64,000 nucleotides of DNA from Hyphomicrobium sp. (GTDB taxonomy: Bacteria; Pseudomonadota; Alphaproteobacteria; Rhizobiales; Hyphomicrobiaceae), in contig PERI01000002.1 in the NCBI GenBank assembly GCA_002928515.1, forward strand, positions 372,001 to 436,000, given 5' to 3'. Below are positions 15,627-23,892 of the stretch, piece after piece (position 1 is the stretch's first letter; each line of letters starts with the position of its first letter). The notes under the pieces are model-generated. The model worked only from the letters and a program-made list of their open reading frames with translations, was not told the DNA's origin and searched no databases. The position numbers and the translations under genes were made by a program.

Positions 15627-16928
15627 GTGCAAGATTTGCGACCTGAAGGCGATCTCACAACCGGGCAACGTATTCGTGCAATTCTCGTCGGCTCATCAGG
15701 CAACCTCGTCGAGTGGTACGATTTTTATGTCTATGCCGCGTTTTCTTTATACTTCGCCAAATCGTTTTTCCCTGAAGGTGATGAGACAGCCCAGCTTTTG
15801 AGCACGGCAGCTATTTTTGCAGTTGGCTTCCTCATGCGTCCGATTGGGGCGTGGGCGTTTGGACGCCTTGCCGATCGACGCGGGCGACGGATTGCATTAA
15901 CGGCGTCAGTGCTCTTGATGTGTTTCGGATCAGCCCTCATCGCCGTTACACCAACCTATGAAACAATCGGTGTAGCCGCGCCGATTTTGCTGCTCATTGC
16001 CCGCCTCATTCAAGGTTTGAGCCTTGGCGGCGAATACGGCACGAGCGCCACCTATCTGTCGGAAATGGCGACGCCGGATCGGCGTGGCTTTTATTCTAGC
16101 TTTCAATACGTGACGCTGATCGGCGGGCAGTTGACCGCTATGTCCGTGCTGATCGTGTTGCAGACCTTCGTTTTGACGACTGAAGAATTGGAAGAGTGGG
16201 GCTGGCGTATTCCTTTCGTCATCGGCGCGGGCCTTGCCGTGATCGCCTTCTTCATGCGCCGCGATATGCACGAGACAGAGGCCTTTACCCGCGCCAAGCG
16301 ACATGACGGTTCTTTAAAAACGCTCATTCAACATCCGCGTGAGGTCGCTATCGTCATCGGACTGACGCTCGGCGGCACGGTCGCATTCTATACGTTCACG
16401 ACCTACATGCAGAAATTTCTGGTCAACACCTCGGGATTTGCCAAGGACACAGCCACGCTGATTACGGCGTCGGCTTTGTTTATTTACATGCTGCTGCAAC
16501 CTTTGGTCGGGGCTTTATCGGATCGGATCGGGCGACGACCTATTCTGATCGCGTTCGGTGTGCTCGGTACGCTGTGCACCGTTCCGCTTCTGACGACACT
16601 TGAAGGCACGCGCGATGCCGTGTCTGCATTCGTGTTGGTTATGACGGGACTGATTATTATTTCTGGCTACACGGCTATCAATGCCGTGGTGAAAGCAGAG
16701 CTGTTTCCAACTCACATTCGTGCCCTCGGTGTTGGCTTACCGTATGCGATTACCGTCGCGTTATTCGGAGGCACGGCGGAGTACGTCGCCTTGTGGCTCA
16801 AGTCAGCCGGTCATGCGCAATGGTTTTATTGGTACGTGACGGGCTGCATCGCGCTTTCGCTGGTGGTTTATGCCTGCATGCGCGATACGAGAAGCCATAG
16901 CGAGATGGACAAGGACTTGGGGCAATAA
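15627..16928 (+). CDS. MHS-family MFS transporter, KgtP-like
   Basis: The 12-helix secondary transporter belongs to the metabolite:H+ symporter group. Signatures include NLVEWYDFYVYAAFSLYFA in helix 1, RPIGAWAFGRLADRRGRR between helices 2 and 3, GLSLGGEYGTSATYL in helix 4 and LVGALSDRIGRRP in the second half. The sequence most resembles 2-oxoglutarate permeases (KgtP), but the substrate is not proven. I use the GTG at 15627 because AGAGGG lies six bases upstream; ATGs at 15603 and 15612 lack a ribosome site. It is transcribed divergently from trxB. Confidence 0.85.
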   Translation: MQDLRPEGDLTTGQRIRAILVGSSGNLVEWYDFYVYAAFSLYFAKSFFPEGDETAQLLSTAAIFAVGFLMRPIGAWAFGRLADRRGRRIALTASVLLMCFGSALIAVTPTYETIGVAAPILLLIARLIQGLSLGGEYGTSATYLSEMATPDRRGFYSSFQYVTLIGGQLTAMSVLIVLQTFVLTTEELEEWGWRIPFVIGAGLAVIAFFMRRDMHETEAFTRAKRHDGSLKTLIQHPREVAIVIGLTLGGTVAFYTFTTYMQKFLVNTSGFAKDTATLITASALFIYMLLQPLVGALSDRIGRRPILIAFGVLGTLCTVPLLTTLEGTRDAVSAFVLVMTGLIIISGYTAINAVVKAELFPTHIRALGVGLPYAITVALFGGTAEYVALWLKSAGHAQWFYWYVTGCIALSLVVYACMRDTRSHSEMDKDLGQ

Positions 16929-17087
16929 TTCAGGCGTGTGATTGATTGGATCATGACAGTTTGTGAACGCAGCTTGTGTGTGGTTGCTTTGCAACTGCGA
17001 CAGAACGAGTTCGCTTTGAAAGAATTTTGAAGGTATGATCGAGCATTGCAATTGCATAGGGCGCGCGGCGCGCTTGATACATTTGTG

Positions 17088-17909
17088 ATGACGCAACCTT
17101 TAGGGCCTTTCGCATTCATGATCGTTTTATTCTTTCGACCTGCGATGTGTGCCTCCGTTCTTGTTATGGCTGCGGCGTCTGCCCAGGCGCAGGGTCGGTC
17201 CATTGATCTTCAAGTCGGCGGTGCGGCGACACTCTCTCCGAAGTATGAAGGCTCAAAGGACTACGAGGTGCGCGGATTTCCCATCGTTGCGCCGGTGGGT
17301 TCAGGCGAAGATGGCAAGGTTCAGTTTCGCGGAATCGACGATGTCAGGTTTCGTCTATTTCAGTTCAATGGGTTTGAGGCTGGACCGCTGGCTGGTTATC
17401 GGTTCGGCCGAGATGAAGATGACGCAGACCTGTTAGAGGGCCTTGGCGACGTCGATGGAGCCTTCGTGCTTGGGGCGTATGCCGCCTACAACTTCGGCTT
17501 TATCAAACCGTTCGTGTCTTATCATCACGGTGTTTCGGGCGACGACACGGGCGCACTTTTGCGCTTTGGCGCAGAAACAAAATTTCCAGTTTGCGAAGGT
17601 GTTGCGGTCACGCTGATCGGTGGGGCAACGTATGCCGATAGTGATTATAACGATTCCTATTTTTCAATTTCGCAATTGCAAAGCGAGCGTTCAGATGCTG
17701 GTCTTGATCGCTACGACGCCAGCTCTGGCATCAAAGATGTCTACCTCGGCGCATCGACGGACATTCCTCTCACGGATGTTTGGATTCTGAAGCTTACAGG
17801 CAAATATTCGCATCTCGTCGGCGATGCGGCCGACAGTCCCATCGTCGAGACCGACAGTCAATTCACCGGCCTAGTCGGTTTGACATATCGTTTCACGATC
17901 GAGCGCTGA
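17088..17909 (+). CDS. MipA/OmpV family outer membrane protein
   Basis: The beta-barrel protein has an N-terminal signal peptide (hydrophobic FAFMIVLFFRPAMCASVLV, ending near SAQAQG). The mature part alternates short strands and ends in LVGLTYRF followed by TIER, an aromatic-rich terminal strand typical of outer membrane proteins. VGGAATLSPKYEGSKDYEV at the mature start and FGFIKPFVSYHHG fit the MipA/OmpV family, linked in other bacteria to murein enzyme scaffolding. The start could also be 17118 (MIVLFF). It is convergent with radC, 16 bases apart. Confidence 0.85.
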   Translation: MTQPLGPFAFMIVLFFRPAMCASVLVMAAASAQAQGRSIDLQVGGAATLSPKYEGSKDYEVRGFPIVAPVGSGEDGKVQFRGIDDVRFRLFQFNGFEAGPLAGYRFGRDEDDADLLEGLGDVDGAFVLGAYAAYNFGFIKPFVSYHHGVSGDDTGALLRFGAETKFPVCEGVAVTLIGGATYADSDYNDSYFSISQLQSERSDAGLDRYDASSGIKDVYLGASTDIPLTDVWILKLTGKYSHLVGDAADSPIVETDSQFTGLVGLTYRFTIER

Positions 17910-17925
17910 CGAGCAGGCGCTGCCC

Positions 17926-18702
17926 TTAAATCAATTTTAGTGCTTTAAAGCTTGCGTGACCGTTGCGACCGACAATGACGTGGTCGTGGACGGCTATGCC
18001 CAGAGGTCGTGCTGCGTCGATGATCCGGTTGGTCATGTCGATGTCGGCGCGTGACGGTGTCGTGTCACCCGAGGGGTGATTGTGCACCAGAATTATCGCC
18101 GAAGATGAGAGTTCGAGCGCGCGCTTGACGACTTCGCGGACATAGACCGGTGTGTGATCGACGGTGCCGTGACCTTGCACTTCGTCGGCAATGAGATTGT
18201 TTTTTTTATCGAGAAAGAGAATGCGGAATTGTTCGCGTGCTTCGAAGCCTTGGGCGAGGCGCAGGTAATCGAGCACGCCGCTCCAAGACGATAATGTCGG
18301 CTTGTTGGCAATCTCGCCGCGTGTGAGTCGCTCGGCTGCGACTTTGATGAGCTTGAGTTCATCGATGGCGCGGTCACCCACGCCCTCGATTTCTTTCAGG
18401 CGCTCGGTAGGTGCTGCGATGACTTCGGCAAACGAGCCGAAGGCTGCGATTAATCGTTTGGCGATCGGTTTGGTGTCGCCGCGCGGAAAGGCGCGAAACA
18501 AGATCATTTCGATCAGTTCGTAGTCCGGCAAAGCCGACGCGCCGCCATTGCGGAAACGATCACGCAACCTTTGCCGATGACCGACTTTGTCGTCGATGGG
18601 CGAACGCAGCGATGGTGCGGTGGTTGCCGTGTTCGTTTCAAAGAACGCACCCTGCTCACCGGCGCTGATTGTCGAATCGCCGGTTCGCTTGGGTTTGGTC
18701 AT
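17926..18702 (-). CDS. radC: RadC family JAB1/MPN metalloprotein
   Basis: The 258-residue protein has the helix-hairpin-helix [14 protein letters not shown] (about 104-117) and the C-terminal JAMM-type metal motif [14 protein letters not shown], with His207, His209 and Asp220. RadC is named as a DNA repair protein, but its biochemical role is doubtful and the JAMM motif suggests a metal-dependent hydrolase. The N-terminal 40 residues are low complexity. It follows map by 16 bases on the same strand and is probably cotranscribed. Confidence 0.95.
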   Translation of the reverse strand: MTKPKRTGDSTISAGEQGAFFETNTATTAPSLRSPIDDKVGHRQRLRDRFRNGGASALPDYELIEMILFRAFPRGDTKPIAKRLIAAFGSFAEVIAAPTERLKEIEGVGDRAIDELKLIKVAAERLTRGEIANKPTLSSWSGVLDYLRLAQGFEAREQFRILFLDKKNNLIADEVQGHGTVDHTPVYVREVVKRALELSSSAIILVHNHPSGDTTPSRADIDMTNRIIDAARPLGIAVHDHVIVGRNGHASFKALKLI

Positions 18703-18718
18703 GTGGGATGCGGTCCGA

Positions 18719-19552
18719 TCAAGCGGCGGCGCGAATGGTGTAGGGTGGACAATTGTAACCAGCGGGCGATGTGGTGAACACTTCGCAACCTGTTTCGGTC
18801 ACGCCAACCGTGTGCTCGAATTGCGCTGAAAGTTCGCGATCGCGGGTGACAGCCGTCCAACCGTCGGCCAGAATTTTGACATGTGGCTTACCGAGGTTGA
18901 TCATCGGTTCGATGGTGAAAAACATGCCGGGTTCGAGTGTGATGCCTTCCCCGGGTTCGCCGTAATGGAGAATGTTGGGTCGGTCGTGGAACACGCGCCC
19001 TAGTCCATGGCCGCAGAAATCGCGCACCACGCTGCAGCGTTCGGATTCTGCATAGCGTTGGATGGCGGCACCAATATCACCAGTGGTGTTGCCGGGTTTC
19101 ACAGCGGCAATGCCGCGCATCAATGACTCGTAGGTTACTTGGATCAGTCGATCCGCGCGGCGTGACACATCGCCGACCGTATACATGCGGCTGCTGTCAC
19201 CATGCCAACCATCGACAATCAACGTTACGTCGATGTTGACGATGTCGCCGTCTTTCAATGGTTTTGCGTTGGGCATGCCGTGGCACACGACATGATTGAT
19301 CGACGTGCACGACGAATAGCGATAACCGCGATAATTGAGCGTCGCAGGCAGTGCGTTGTGATCGCGCGCAAACGACAGGACAAAATCGTCAATCGTGTCT
19401 GTCGCCACACCAGGCTTCACAATCTCGACAAGTGCATCCAATGCCGATGCTGTGAGTTGTCCCGCTTTGCGCATTGCAGCAAAGGCGTCTGCGCCATGCA
19501 ATGGAATGCGCCCGTCACGGCTGGCGCTCTTATTAACCTCAACGTTGGACAT
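18719..19552 (-). CDS. map: Methionine aminopeptidase, type I
   Basis: Map removes the initiator methionine from new proteins. All five metal ligands are visible: Asp108 and Asp119 (VNIDVT, WHGDSS), His182 (CGHGLG), Glu215 (FTIEPM) and Glu246 (AQFEHTVGV). The active-site His91 is in VVCHGMPN. The C-terminal ten residues ([12 protein letters not shown] region) are longer than in some relatives. There is a short N-terminal extension of about 15 residues. radC follows. Confidence 0.97.
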   Translation of the reverse strand: MSNVEVNKSASRDGRIPLHGADAFAAMRKAGQLTASALDALVEIVKPGVATDTIDDFVLSFARDHNALPATLNYRGYRYSSCTSINHVVCHGMPNAKPLKDGDIVNIDVTLIVDGWHGDSSRMYTVGDVSRRADRLIQVTYESLMRGIAAVKPGNTTGDIGAAIQRYAESERCSVVRDFCGHGLGRVFHDRPNILHYGEPGEGITLEPGMFFTIEPMINLGKPHVKILADGWTAVTRDRELSAQFEHTVGVTETGCEVFTTSPAGYNCPPYTIRAAA

Positions 19553-19667
19553 CGCGCGAATATTCTCTCAGCATCATACTCTCGTCTCGCGGGTAATTTA
19601 GTGCAAAAATTATCGTGCGCAATCAACCGCCGCATCAAGACGGCACAGCACTAGGGAGAAAGTATCT

Positions 19668-20564
19668 ATGAAGCAAGGACATGGAGTCTTTTACTTTGCA
19701 TTTGGTGCAGCGGCATTGATGGTCACTGGTGCGCAGGCCCAGTCAGAAAATTCAACGCCGGCTAAGAAGCCTGCATGGGCGGCCGAGGCGACTATGAATC
19801 CTGACTATGTTGGATCGGGTGCACCTGCTGCGCCTGCAACACCGCCTAGTGATGCGGCAACGCCCGCCACGACAGATGATGCGGCATCGCGGGCTGCTGA
19901 AGAAGAAGCGGCAACCGAAGCCAAGCGTAAGGCCGATCAAGAGGCTGAGGCTGCTGCGGATAAGGCTGCCCAAGAAGCCGAAGCGCAACGCAAAGCCGAT
20001 CAAGAAGCGGTGGAGGCTAAAGCTAAAGCTGAGGCAGAAGCCGCCGCTGCTGCCAAAGCTGCCGAAGAAGCTGAGGCTCAGCGTAAGGCAGAAGAAAAGG
20101 CTGCCGCCGAAAAAGCAGCCGCCGATGCCGAGGCGAAACGTCTTGCTGATGAGGCTGCTGCCAAAGCAGAGGCCGAAGCCAAACTTCAGCAGGCTATCGA
20201 AGGCTGTCGCGATTCTTTGAATGCCGAAGTCACGGCATCGAAGTTCAGTTTTGCGAATGAGAGTTGGGCTGTTTCTCGATCTGGCCGGGCTGTACTGGAT
20301 AAAATTGTTAGCATCATCGCCGATTGCGGAGATGTGACGATAGAAGTCGGCGGGCACACGGATTCGATTGGTTCGGAAGCGAGCAACAAACGCATTTCTC
20401 AATTGCGTGCCGATGCCGTCGTCGCAACATTGAAAGACAAGGGTGTCGATGGTTCGAAGCTTACGGCTGTTGGCTACGGAGAAGAAAAGCCCGCTGCATC
20501 GAACGATAACGCCGACGGTCGTCGGCAAAATCGTAGAATCGAGTTTCTCGTATCTGCGAAATAG
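19668..20564 (+). CDS. OmpA-family protein with a long Ala/Lys/Glu coiled coil
   Basis: The exported protein has a signal peptide (MKQGHGVFYFAFGAAALMVTGAQAQ), a Pro/Thr/Ala-rich linker (about 26-75), a highly charged Ala/Glu/Lys helical segment (about 76-178) and a C-terminal OmpA/MotB peptidoglycan-binding domain (about 180-298). The latter shows TIEVGGHTDSIGSEASNKRIS and RRQNRRIEF, including the Asp and Arg that bind diaminopimelate in this family. It probably tethers the envelope to murein, with the coiled coil spanning the periplasm or pairing with a partner. The coiled-coil part is similar in style to TolA, but it lacks a TolA C-terminal domain. Confidence 0.9.
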   Translation: MKQGHGVFYFAFGAAALMVTGAQAQSENSTPAKKPAWAAEATMNPDYVGSGAPAAPATPPSDAATPATTDDAASRAAEEEAATEAKRKADQEAEAAADKAAQEAEAQRKADQEAVEAKAKAEAEAAAAAKAAEEAEAQRKAEEKAAAEKAAADAEAKRLADEAAAKAEAEAKLQQAIEGCRDSLNAEVTASKFSFANESWAVSRSGRAVLDKIVSIIADCGDVTIEVGGHTDSIGSEASNKRISQLRADAVVATLKDKGVDGSKLTAVGYGEEKPAASNDNADGRRQNRRIEFLVSAK

Positions 20565-20593
20565 CGCGATTCCGATACCTCTGATGTCAACCG

Positions 20594-20622
20594 ATGGCGG
20601 CTCTTAGGAGCCGCCATTTTTG
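20594..20622 (+). terminator. Intrinsic terminator after the OmpA-like gene
   Basis: A perfect 10-base stem (ATGGCGGCTC at 20594-20603 with GAGCCGCCAT at 20608-20617) with the loop TTAG is followed by a run of T. Confidence 0.9.
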
Positions 20623-20750
20623 TGCGAGTGCGCAGGCAACACCAACATGGCAGTATTGCTCACGTGCCGATCACTCGCTTGTGAGATGCTATAACGTGCC
20701 AACTTGGCTTTTGAGGCGTTATATAAGATCTGACAATGAAGGAGATGATT

Positions 20751-21116
20751 GTGCCTCAGAACCAGATGATGTCCGGACTGTCTGCCTTATTGGCATGTGG
20801 TTCGTTCATGCTTTCTGCAAGTCATGTTCAAGCGGCCGATGTGCCGCCGCCGCGCTGGGACATTGTTGAGGTTTGCCAAAATCTGGAACAAGAAGGTGGG
20901 CCGTGCCCGCGCGTGGAGAGCGATACGCGGCGCGCATTACTCGATCGTTGGACGGCTTTGCCGGCAGAAAATCGCATTGCGTGCACACAGGAAGTCGATG
21001 TGGACGGAGAGCGGAGCTATCGCAAACTTGCCGCTTGCATCGATGATTTAGCTTTGAAGGCATTCGAAGCTGGTACTTACGGTCGTGATCCAGCAGCAAA
21101 GTCAGCAACGCAGTAA
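20751..21116 (+). CDS. Small secreted hypothetical protein
   Basis: The protein of about 121 residues has a signal peptide (LSALLACGSFMLSASHVQA, cleaved near ADVPP). The mature part has four cysteines (EVCQN, GPCPR, IACTQ, AACID), probably two periplasmic disulphides, and a central DRWTALPAENRIAC segment. The GTG at 20751 fits the AAGGAG at 20739-20744, six bases before it; ATGs at 20736 and 20745 are in frame but sit before or on that site. Family not recognised by name. Confidence 0.7.
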   Translation: MPQNQMMSGLSALLACGSFMLSASHVQAADVPPPRWDIVEVCQNLEQEGGPCPRVESDTRRALLDRWTALPAENRIACTQEVDVDGERSYRKLAACIDDLALKAFEAGTYGRDPAAKSATQ

Positions 21117-21142
21117 TTTTGCGGCTGGTTCATCACAACAAA

Positions 21143-21170
21143 AAAGCGCCGGAGATTGCTCCGGCGCTTT
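21143..21170. terminator. Bidirectional terminator
   Basis: AAAGCGCCGGA at 21143-21153 pairs perfectly with TCCGGCGCTTT at 21160-21170 around a 6-base loop. On the minus strand a long T run follows, so it ends rplS; on the plus strand it ends the small secreted protein gene. Confidence 0.9.
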
Positions 21171-21198
21171 CGTGTTGAACCACTAAACAGGTGCTTTA

Positions 21199-21900
21199 TT
21201 AAGCCTGCGCTTCCTCGGTTGGAACTTCTTCGACAGTGATTTCTGCGAGAAGTTTCTGTGCCTGGCCAACCCAGTCCTGCTTTTCGATCTGGCCGTTGAG
21301 CGTCAGGGTTTCATCGATGTTGGCGATATCCTCATCGGAGAAATTCGCAATCTGTTCGATCTTGTAGCAATTGAGTTGCTTCAAGCGTCCCTGCAAATCG
21401 GCATTGATGCCTTTGATCTGCGTCAGATCATCCGGCTCGCCCTTGGGCTTCTTGAAGCCTTTCCAAGCAGCGTTCAAGCGACGGGCGCGGGCGTCTGTGC
21501 GTTCGACAATACGAGCCGCTTTGCCGCGACGTCCACGCAGATAATACAGTTTTGCGCGACGCACTTTACCGCGACGGATGACTTCGATTTCAGCGATGTG
21601 TGGCGAGTAAACGGGGAATACGCGCTCGACGCCTTCGCCGTATGAAATTTTGCGAACCGTGAAGCTCTCGTTCAGGCCAGAGCCTGCGCGTGCGATCACA
21701 ACGCCTTCGTAGGCCTGCAAGCGAACGGTTGCTTCCTTGGCAGCCTTGCCTTTGGCTTTTTTGTCTTTTGGGTCTGCGTCGCCAGCTTCGACAACCTTGA
21801 CCATCACTTTGACAGTATCGCCAGGACCGAATTCGGGCACGTTCCGCTTGGCGAGAACGGCGTCCATCTGCTCGCGCTCGAGCTCTTGAATAATATTCAC
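21199..21900 (-). CDS. rplS: 50S ribosomal protein L19 with a C-terminal helix-hairpin-helix extension
   Basis: The first part (about residues 1-135) is L19, which sits at the ribosomal subunit interface: [25 protein letters not shown], the TVRKIS and [11 protein letters not shown] segments, and [24 protein letters not shown] charged loop of about 17 residues ([18 protein letters not shown]) is inserted near residue 40. Residues 157-220 form an added domain ([16 protein letters not shown], then [13 protein letters not shown] and WVGQAQKLL) like the helix-hairpin-helix tail found on L21 of some alphaproteobacteria. At 233 residues it is about twice the usual L19 length. The start is a GTG with AAGGA nine bases before it. 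Confidence 0.95.
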   Translation of the reverse strand: MNIIQELEREQMDAVLAKRNVPEFGPGDTVKVMVKVVEAGDADPKDKKAKGKAAKEATVRLQAYEGVVIARAGSGLNESFTVRKISYGEGVERVFPVYSPHIAEIEVIRRGKVRRAKLYYLRGRRGKAARIVERTDARARRLNAAWKGFKKPKGEPDDLTQIKGINADLQGRLKQLNCYKIEQIANFSDEDIANIDETLTLNGQIEKQDWVGQAQKLLAEITVEEVPTEEAQA

Positions 21901-22123
21901 GGTGGTAAATCCTTGTTGTTTTTCATTAAGCAGAGGACCGGCCCGGCCTCATCGAGGAGGCGGGATGATCGTGCAGCCCAATAAGGGCTCCCGTTTGAGG
22001 GGATGATTGTTACCGGGCTGATAGCCCAATCGGGCGGTGTTGTCGAGGGTCGTTAGCTGCGTCGGAACGGCAAAATTCATCAAAACTGAGGGTCGAAGCT
22101 AGGCTGCTGACTTTATGGGCAAA
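21901..22123 (-). promoter_or_regulatory. Possible structured rplS leader
   Basis: The 223 bases before rplS have no gene but several short inverted repeats as read on the minus strand, including AGCCC with GGGCT around TTATT (near 21980) and a GC-rich CCCGCCTCC/GAGGCCGGG-like stem (near 21945-21965). This could be an autoregulatory leader or just the untranslated start. No known leader class was recognised. Confidence 0.3.
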
Positions 22124-22852
22124 TTATTCGACGGCGGCTTTCAGATTGACACGTTCCGCGATGGCGGCGGCGGTTTCTTTTCGTTCGCTATATCGATCCA
22201 CTAAATAGTCGCTGCGGTCGCGCATGAGCAGCGTGAACTTTACCAATTCTTCCATGACGTCCACCACTCGGTCGTAATACGCCGAGGGTCGCATGCGCCC
22301 TGCCTCATCGAATTCGTCATAGGCTTTGGCAACTGAGGATTGATTGGGGATCGTGACCATGCGCATCCAGCGACCAAGGATGCGCATTTGATTGACGGCG
22401 TTGAACGATTGCGAGCCCCCGGACACTTGCATCAAGGCCAGCGTGCGACCCTGGGTAGGTCGCACAGCGCCGATATTCAGCGGCAGCCAATCGATTTGCG
22501 ATTTCAGAATTCCCGTCATGGCGCCGTGACGTTCTGGGCTGCACCAGACTTGGCCCTCCGACCAGCTCGATAACTCGCGTAGCTCTTGCACTTTGGGGTG
22601 ATCGGCGGGCGCGTCATCGGGCAATGGCAAACCGCTTGGATCGAAGATGCGCGTTTGTGCGCCTAATGCTTCGAGTAGGCGGGCTGCTTCGAACGTCAAG
22701 AACCGACTGTAAGAACGCGCGCGCAAAGAGCCATACAACAAAAGGATACGCGGTGCGTGCTGCGAAATACTTTTCGGTTCAAGTGCTTGCGAGTTCGGGA
22801 CAAGAAACGATTCATGTGAAATGTTGTGGAGGTCGTTCGCGCCATTTTTCAT
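22124..22852 (-). CDS. arsH: Arsenical resistance flavoprotein ArsH
   Basis: ArsH is an NADPH-dependent FMN reductase of the flavodoxin-like fold, shown in rhizobia to oxidise trivalent organoarsenicals. Family marks are [19 protein letters not shown] (FMN phosphate site), [21 protein letters not shown] and [17 protein letters not shown]. The length of 242 residues is normal. It follows arsC by six bases, so the order arsR-arsC-arsH is one operon. Confidence 0.95.
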   Translation of the reverse strand: MKNGANDLHNISHESFLVPNSQALEPKSISQHAPRILLLYGSLRARSYSRFLTFEAARLLEALGAQTRIFDPSGLPLPDDAPADHPKVQELRELSSWSEGQVWCSPERHGAMTGILKSQIDWLPLNIGAVRPTQGRTLALMQVSGGSQSFNAVNQMRILGRWMRMVTIPNQSSVAKAYDEFDEAGRMRPSAYYDRVVDVMEELVKFTLLMRDRSDYLVDRYSERKETAAAIAERVNLKAAVE

Positions 22853-22858
22853 ACGGCG

Positions 22859-23380
22859 TTAGACCTTCTCAACGCCACGCGCAATTGAGCTGCGACCAAT
22901 ATCATCAAGGTGCTTTTGAAGTGCAATTTGATCGAGCGATGCCAGCGGTAGATTGGTGAAAATGCTGATCCGCTGGTGCAGCATGCGATGCGTATCGGCG
23001 AATGCAAAGCGGATTTCAGCTTCAGTGCCTTCCACAGCCGCAGGGTCTGGCAGACCCCAGTGCGCGGTCATGGGTTGGCCTGGCCAATAGGGACAAGCCT
23101 CGTTGGCCGCGTTATCGCAAACCGTGAAGACGAAATCGAGAACTGGAGCGCCAGCGGCAGCAAATTCGTCCCACGATTTTGATCTCAAGGCGCTGGTATC
23201 GTAATTGAGCTGTCGCACGAGATCTAAGGCGTAGGGATGGACACTGCCTTTTGGCTGGCTGCCCGCACTGTAGGCTTTGAACTTGCCTGAACCCAATCGG
23301 TTCATCACACATTCGGCGATAATGGAGCGGGCAGAATTACCGGTACACAGAAATAGAACATTGCGAATGCGATCAGCCAT
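22859..23380 (-). CDS. arsC: Arsenate reductase, thioredoxin-type (low molecular weight phosphatase fold)
   Basis: The enzyme reduces arsenate to arsenite. The phosphatase P-loop LCTGNSARS puts the nucleophile at Cys12, and Cys88 and Cys96 (FTVCDN, EACPYWPG) supply the resolving cysteines seen in thioredoxin-coupled ArsC. PMTAHWGLPDPA is also typical. It overlaps the end of arsR by eight bases. The C-terminal extension of about 30 residues (LDQIALQKHLDDIG) is commonly seen in the rhizobial form. Confidence 0.95.
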   Translation of the reverse strand: MADRIRNVLFLCTGNSARSIIAECVMNRLGSGKFKAYSAGSQPKGSVHPYALDLVRQLNYDTSALRSKSWDEFAAAGAPVLDFVFTVCDNAANEACPYWPGQPMTAHWGLPDPAAVEGTEAEIRFAFADTHRMLHQRISIFTNLPLASLDQIALQKHLDDIGRSSIARGVEKV

Positions 23381-23726
23381 GACACGTCTTCTCCACGCAA
23401 CAGGATGTGAGGTCTGCGATCATCGGCCCGCAAATTTCGGACCGGCCCCCGCAGCAGTCTTTGAACAAAAATAACGTCAGTGCGCGAAACCTTTCGATGT
23501 CGGCGCGATAGACAATCGAGCGACCATTGCGTTCGCCATGGATGATGCCGGAGTTGGCGAGAATCGACAGGTGGCTCGATAACGTTGTTTGCGGCACGTC
23601 GAGGCGTTGCGCGATGTCGCCAGCCGGCAGCCCGTCGGGTTCATGCGTGATGAGCAGCCGAAAGATATCGAGCCTCGTTGCTTGCGCCAGGGCCGATAGA
23701 GCTGAAAGAGCATCAGATGTATTCAT
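23373..23726 (-). CDS. arsR: ArsR family arsenic-responsive repressor
   Basis: The 117-residue winged-helix regulator has ALAQATRLDIFRLL and the recognition region VPQTTLSSHLSIL. Near the C-terminus, FKDCCGGRSEIC gives Cys91, Cys92 and Cys99, similar to the As(III) site of the Acidithiobacillus-type ArsR rather than the E. coli type. More cysteines follow (TSCCVEKTC). I start at the ATG at 23726; a longer reading would run through the presumed operator. It controls arsC and arsH downstream. Confidence 0.93.
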   Translation of the reverse strand: MNTSDALSALSALAQATRLDIFRLLITHEPDGLPAGDIAQRLDVPQTTLSSHLSILANSGIIHGERNGRSIVYRADIERFRALTLFLFKDCCGGRSEICGPMIADLTSCCVEKTCHG

Positions 23727-23739
23727 ATTTCTAGAAATA
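23726..23739. promoter_or_regulatory. Candidate ArsR operator, first site
   Basis: TATTTCTAGAAATA is a perfect 14-base palindrome directly at the start codon of arsR. ArsR-type repressors bind such AT-rich palindromes. A related half site lies 45 bases upstream. Confidence 0.55.
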
Positions 23740-23769
23740 CCGAAATGACATTTTGAAGTCAAGCCGGTT

Positions 23770-23781
23770 TAATATTTCTAG
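23770..23781. promoter_or_regulatory. Candidate ArsR operator, second (half) site
   Basis: The bases TAATATTTCTAG repeat the left half of the palindrome at 23726-23739. The right half is not kept (GGGGCA follows). It could be a weaker binding site. Confidence 0.35.
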
Positions 23782-23892
23782 GGGCACGGTTGGCAATATG
23801 GCGCTCGGGCAGGATTAGATGCGCAGTGCGCTTGGGCAAGTTTGCGCGACGAGCATCGCGGATGCCGGCTGATAGAAAATTCCATAGTAACG

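Noticed and set aside
19752-20528. 258-residue minus-strand reading rich in Phe, Gly and Cys
   Set aside because: It is the mirror of the Ala/Glu/Lys-rich coiled coil of the OmpA-like gene, a composition effect.
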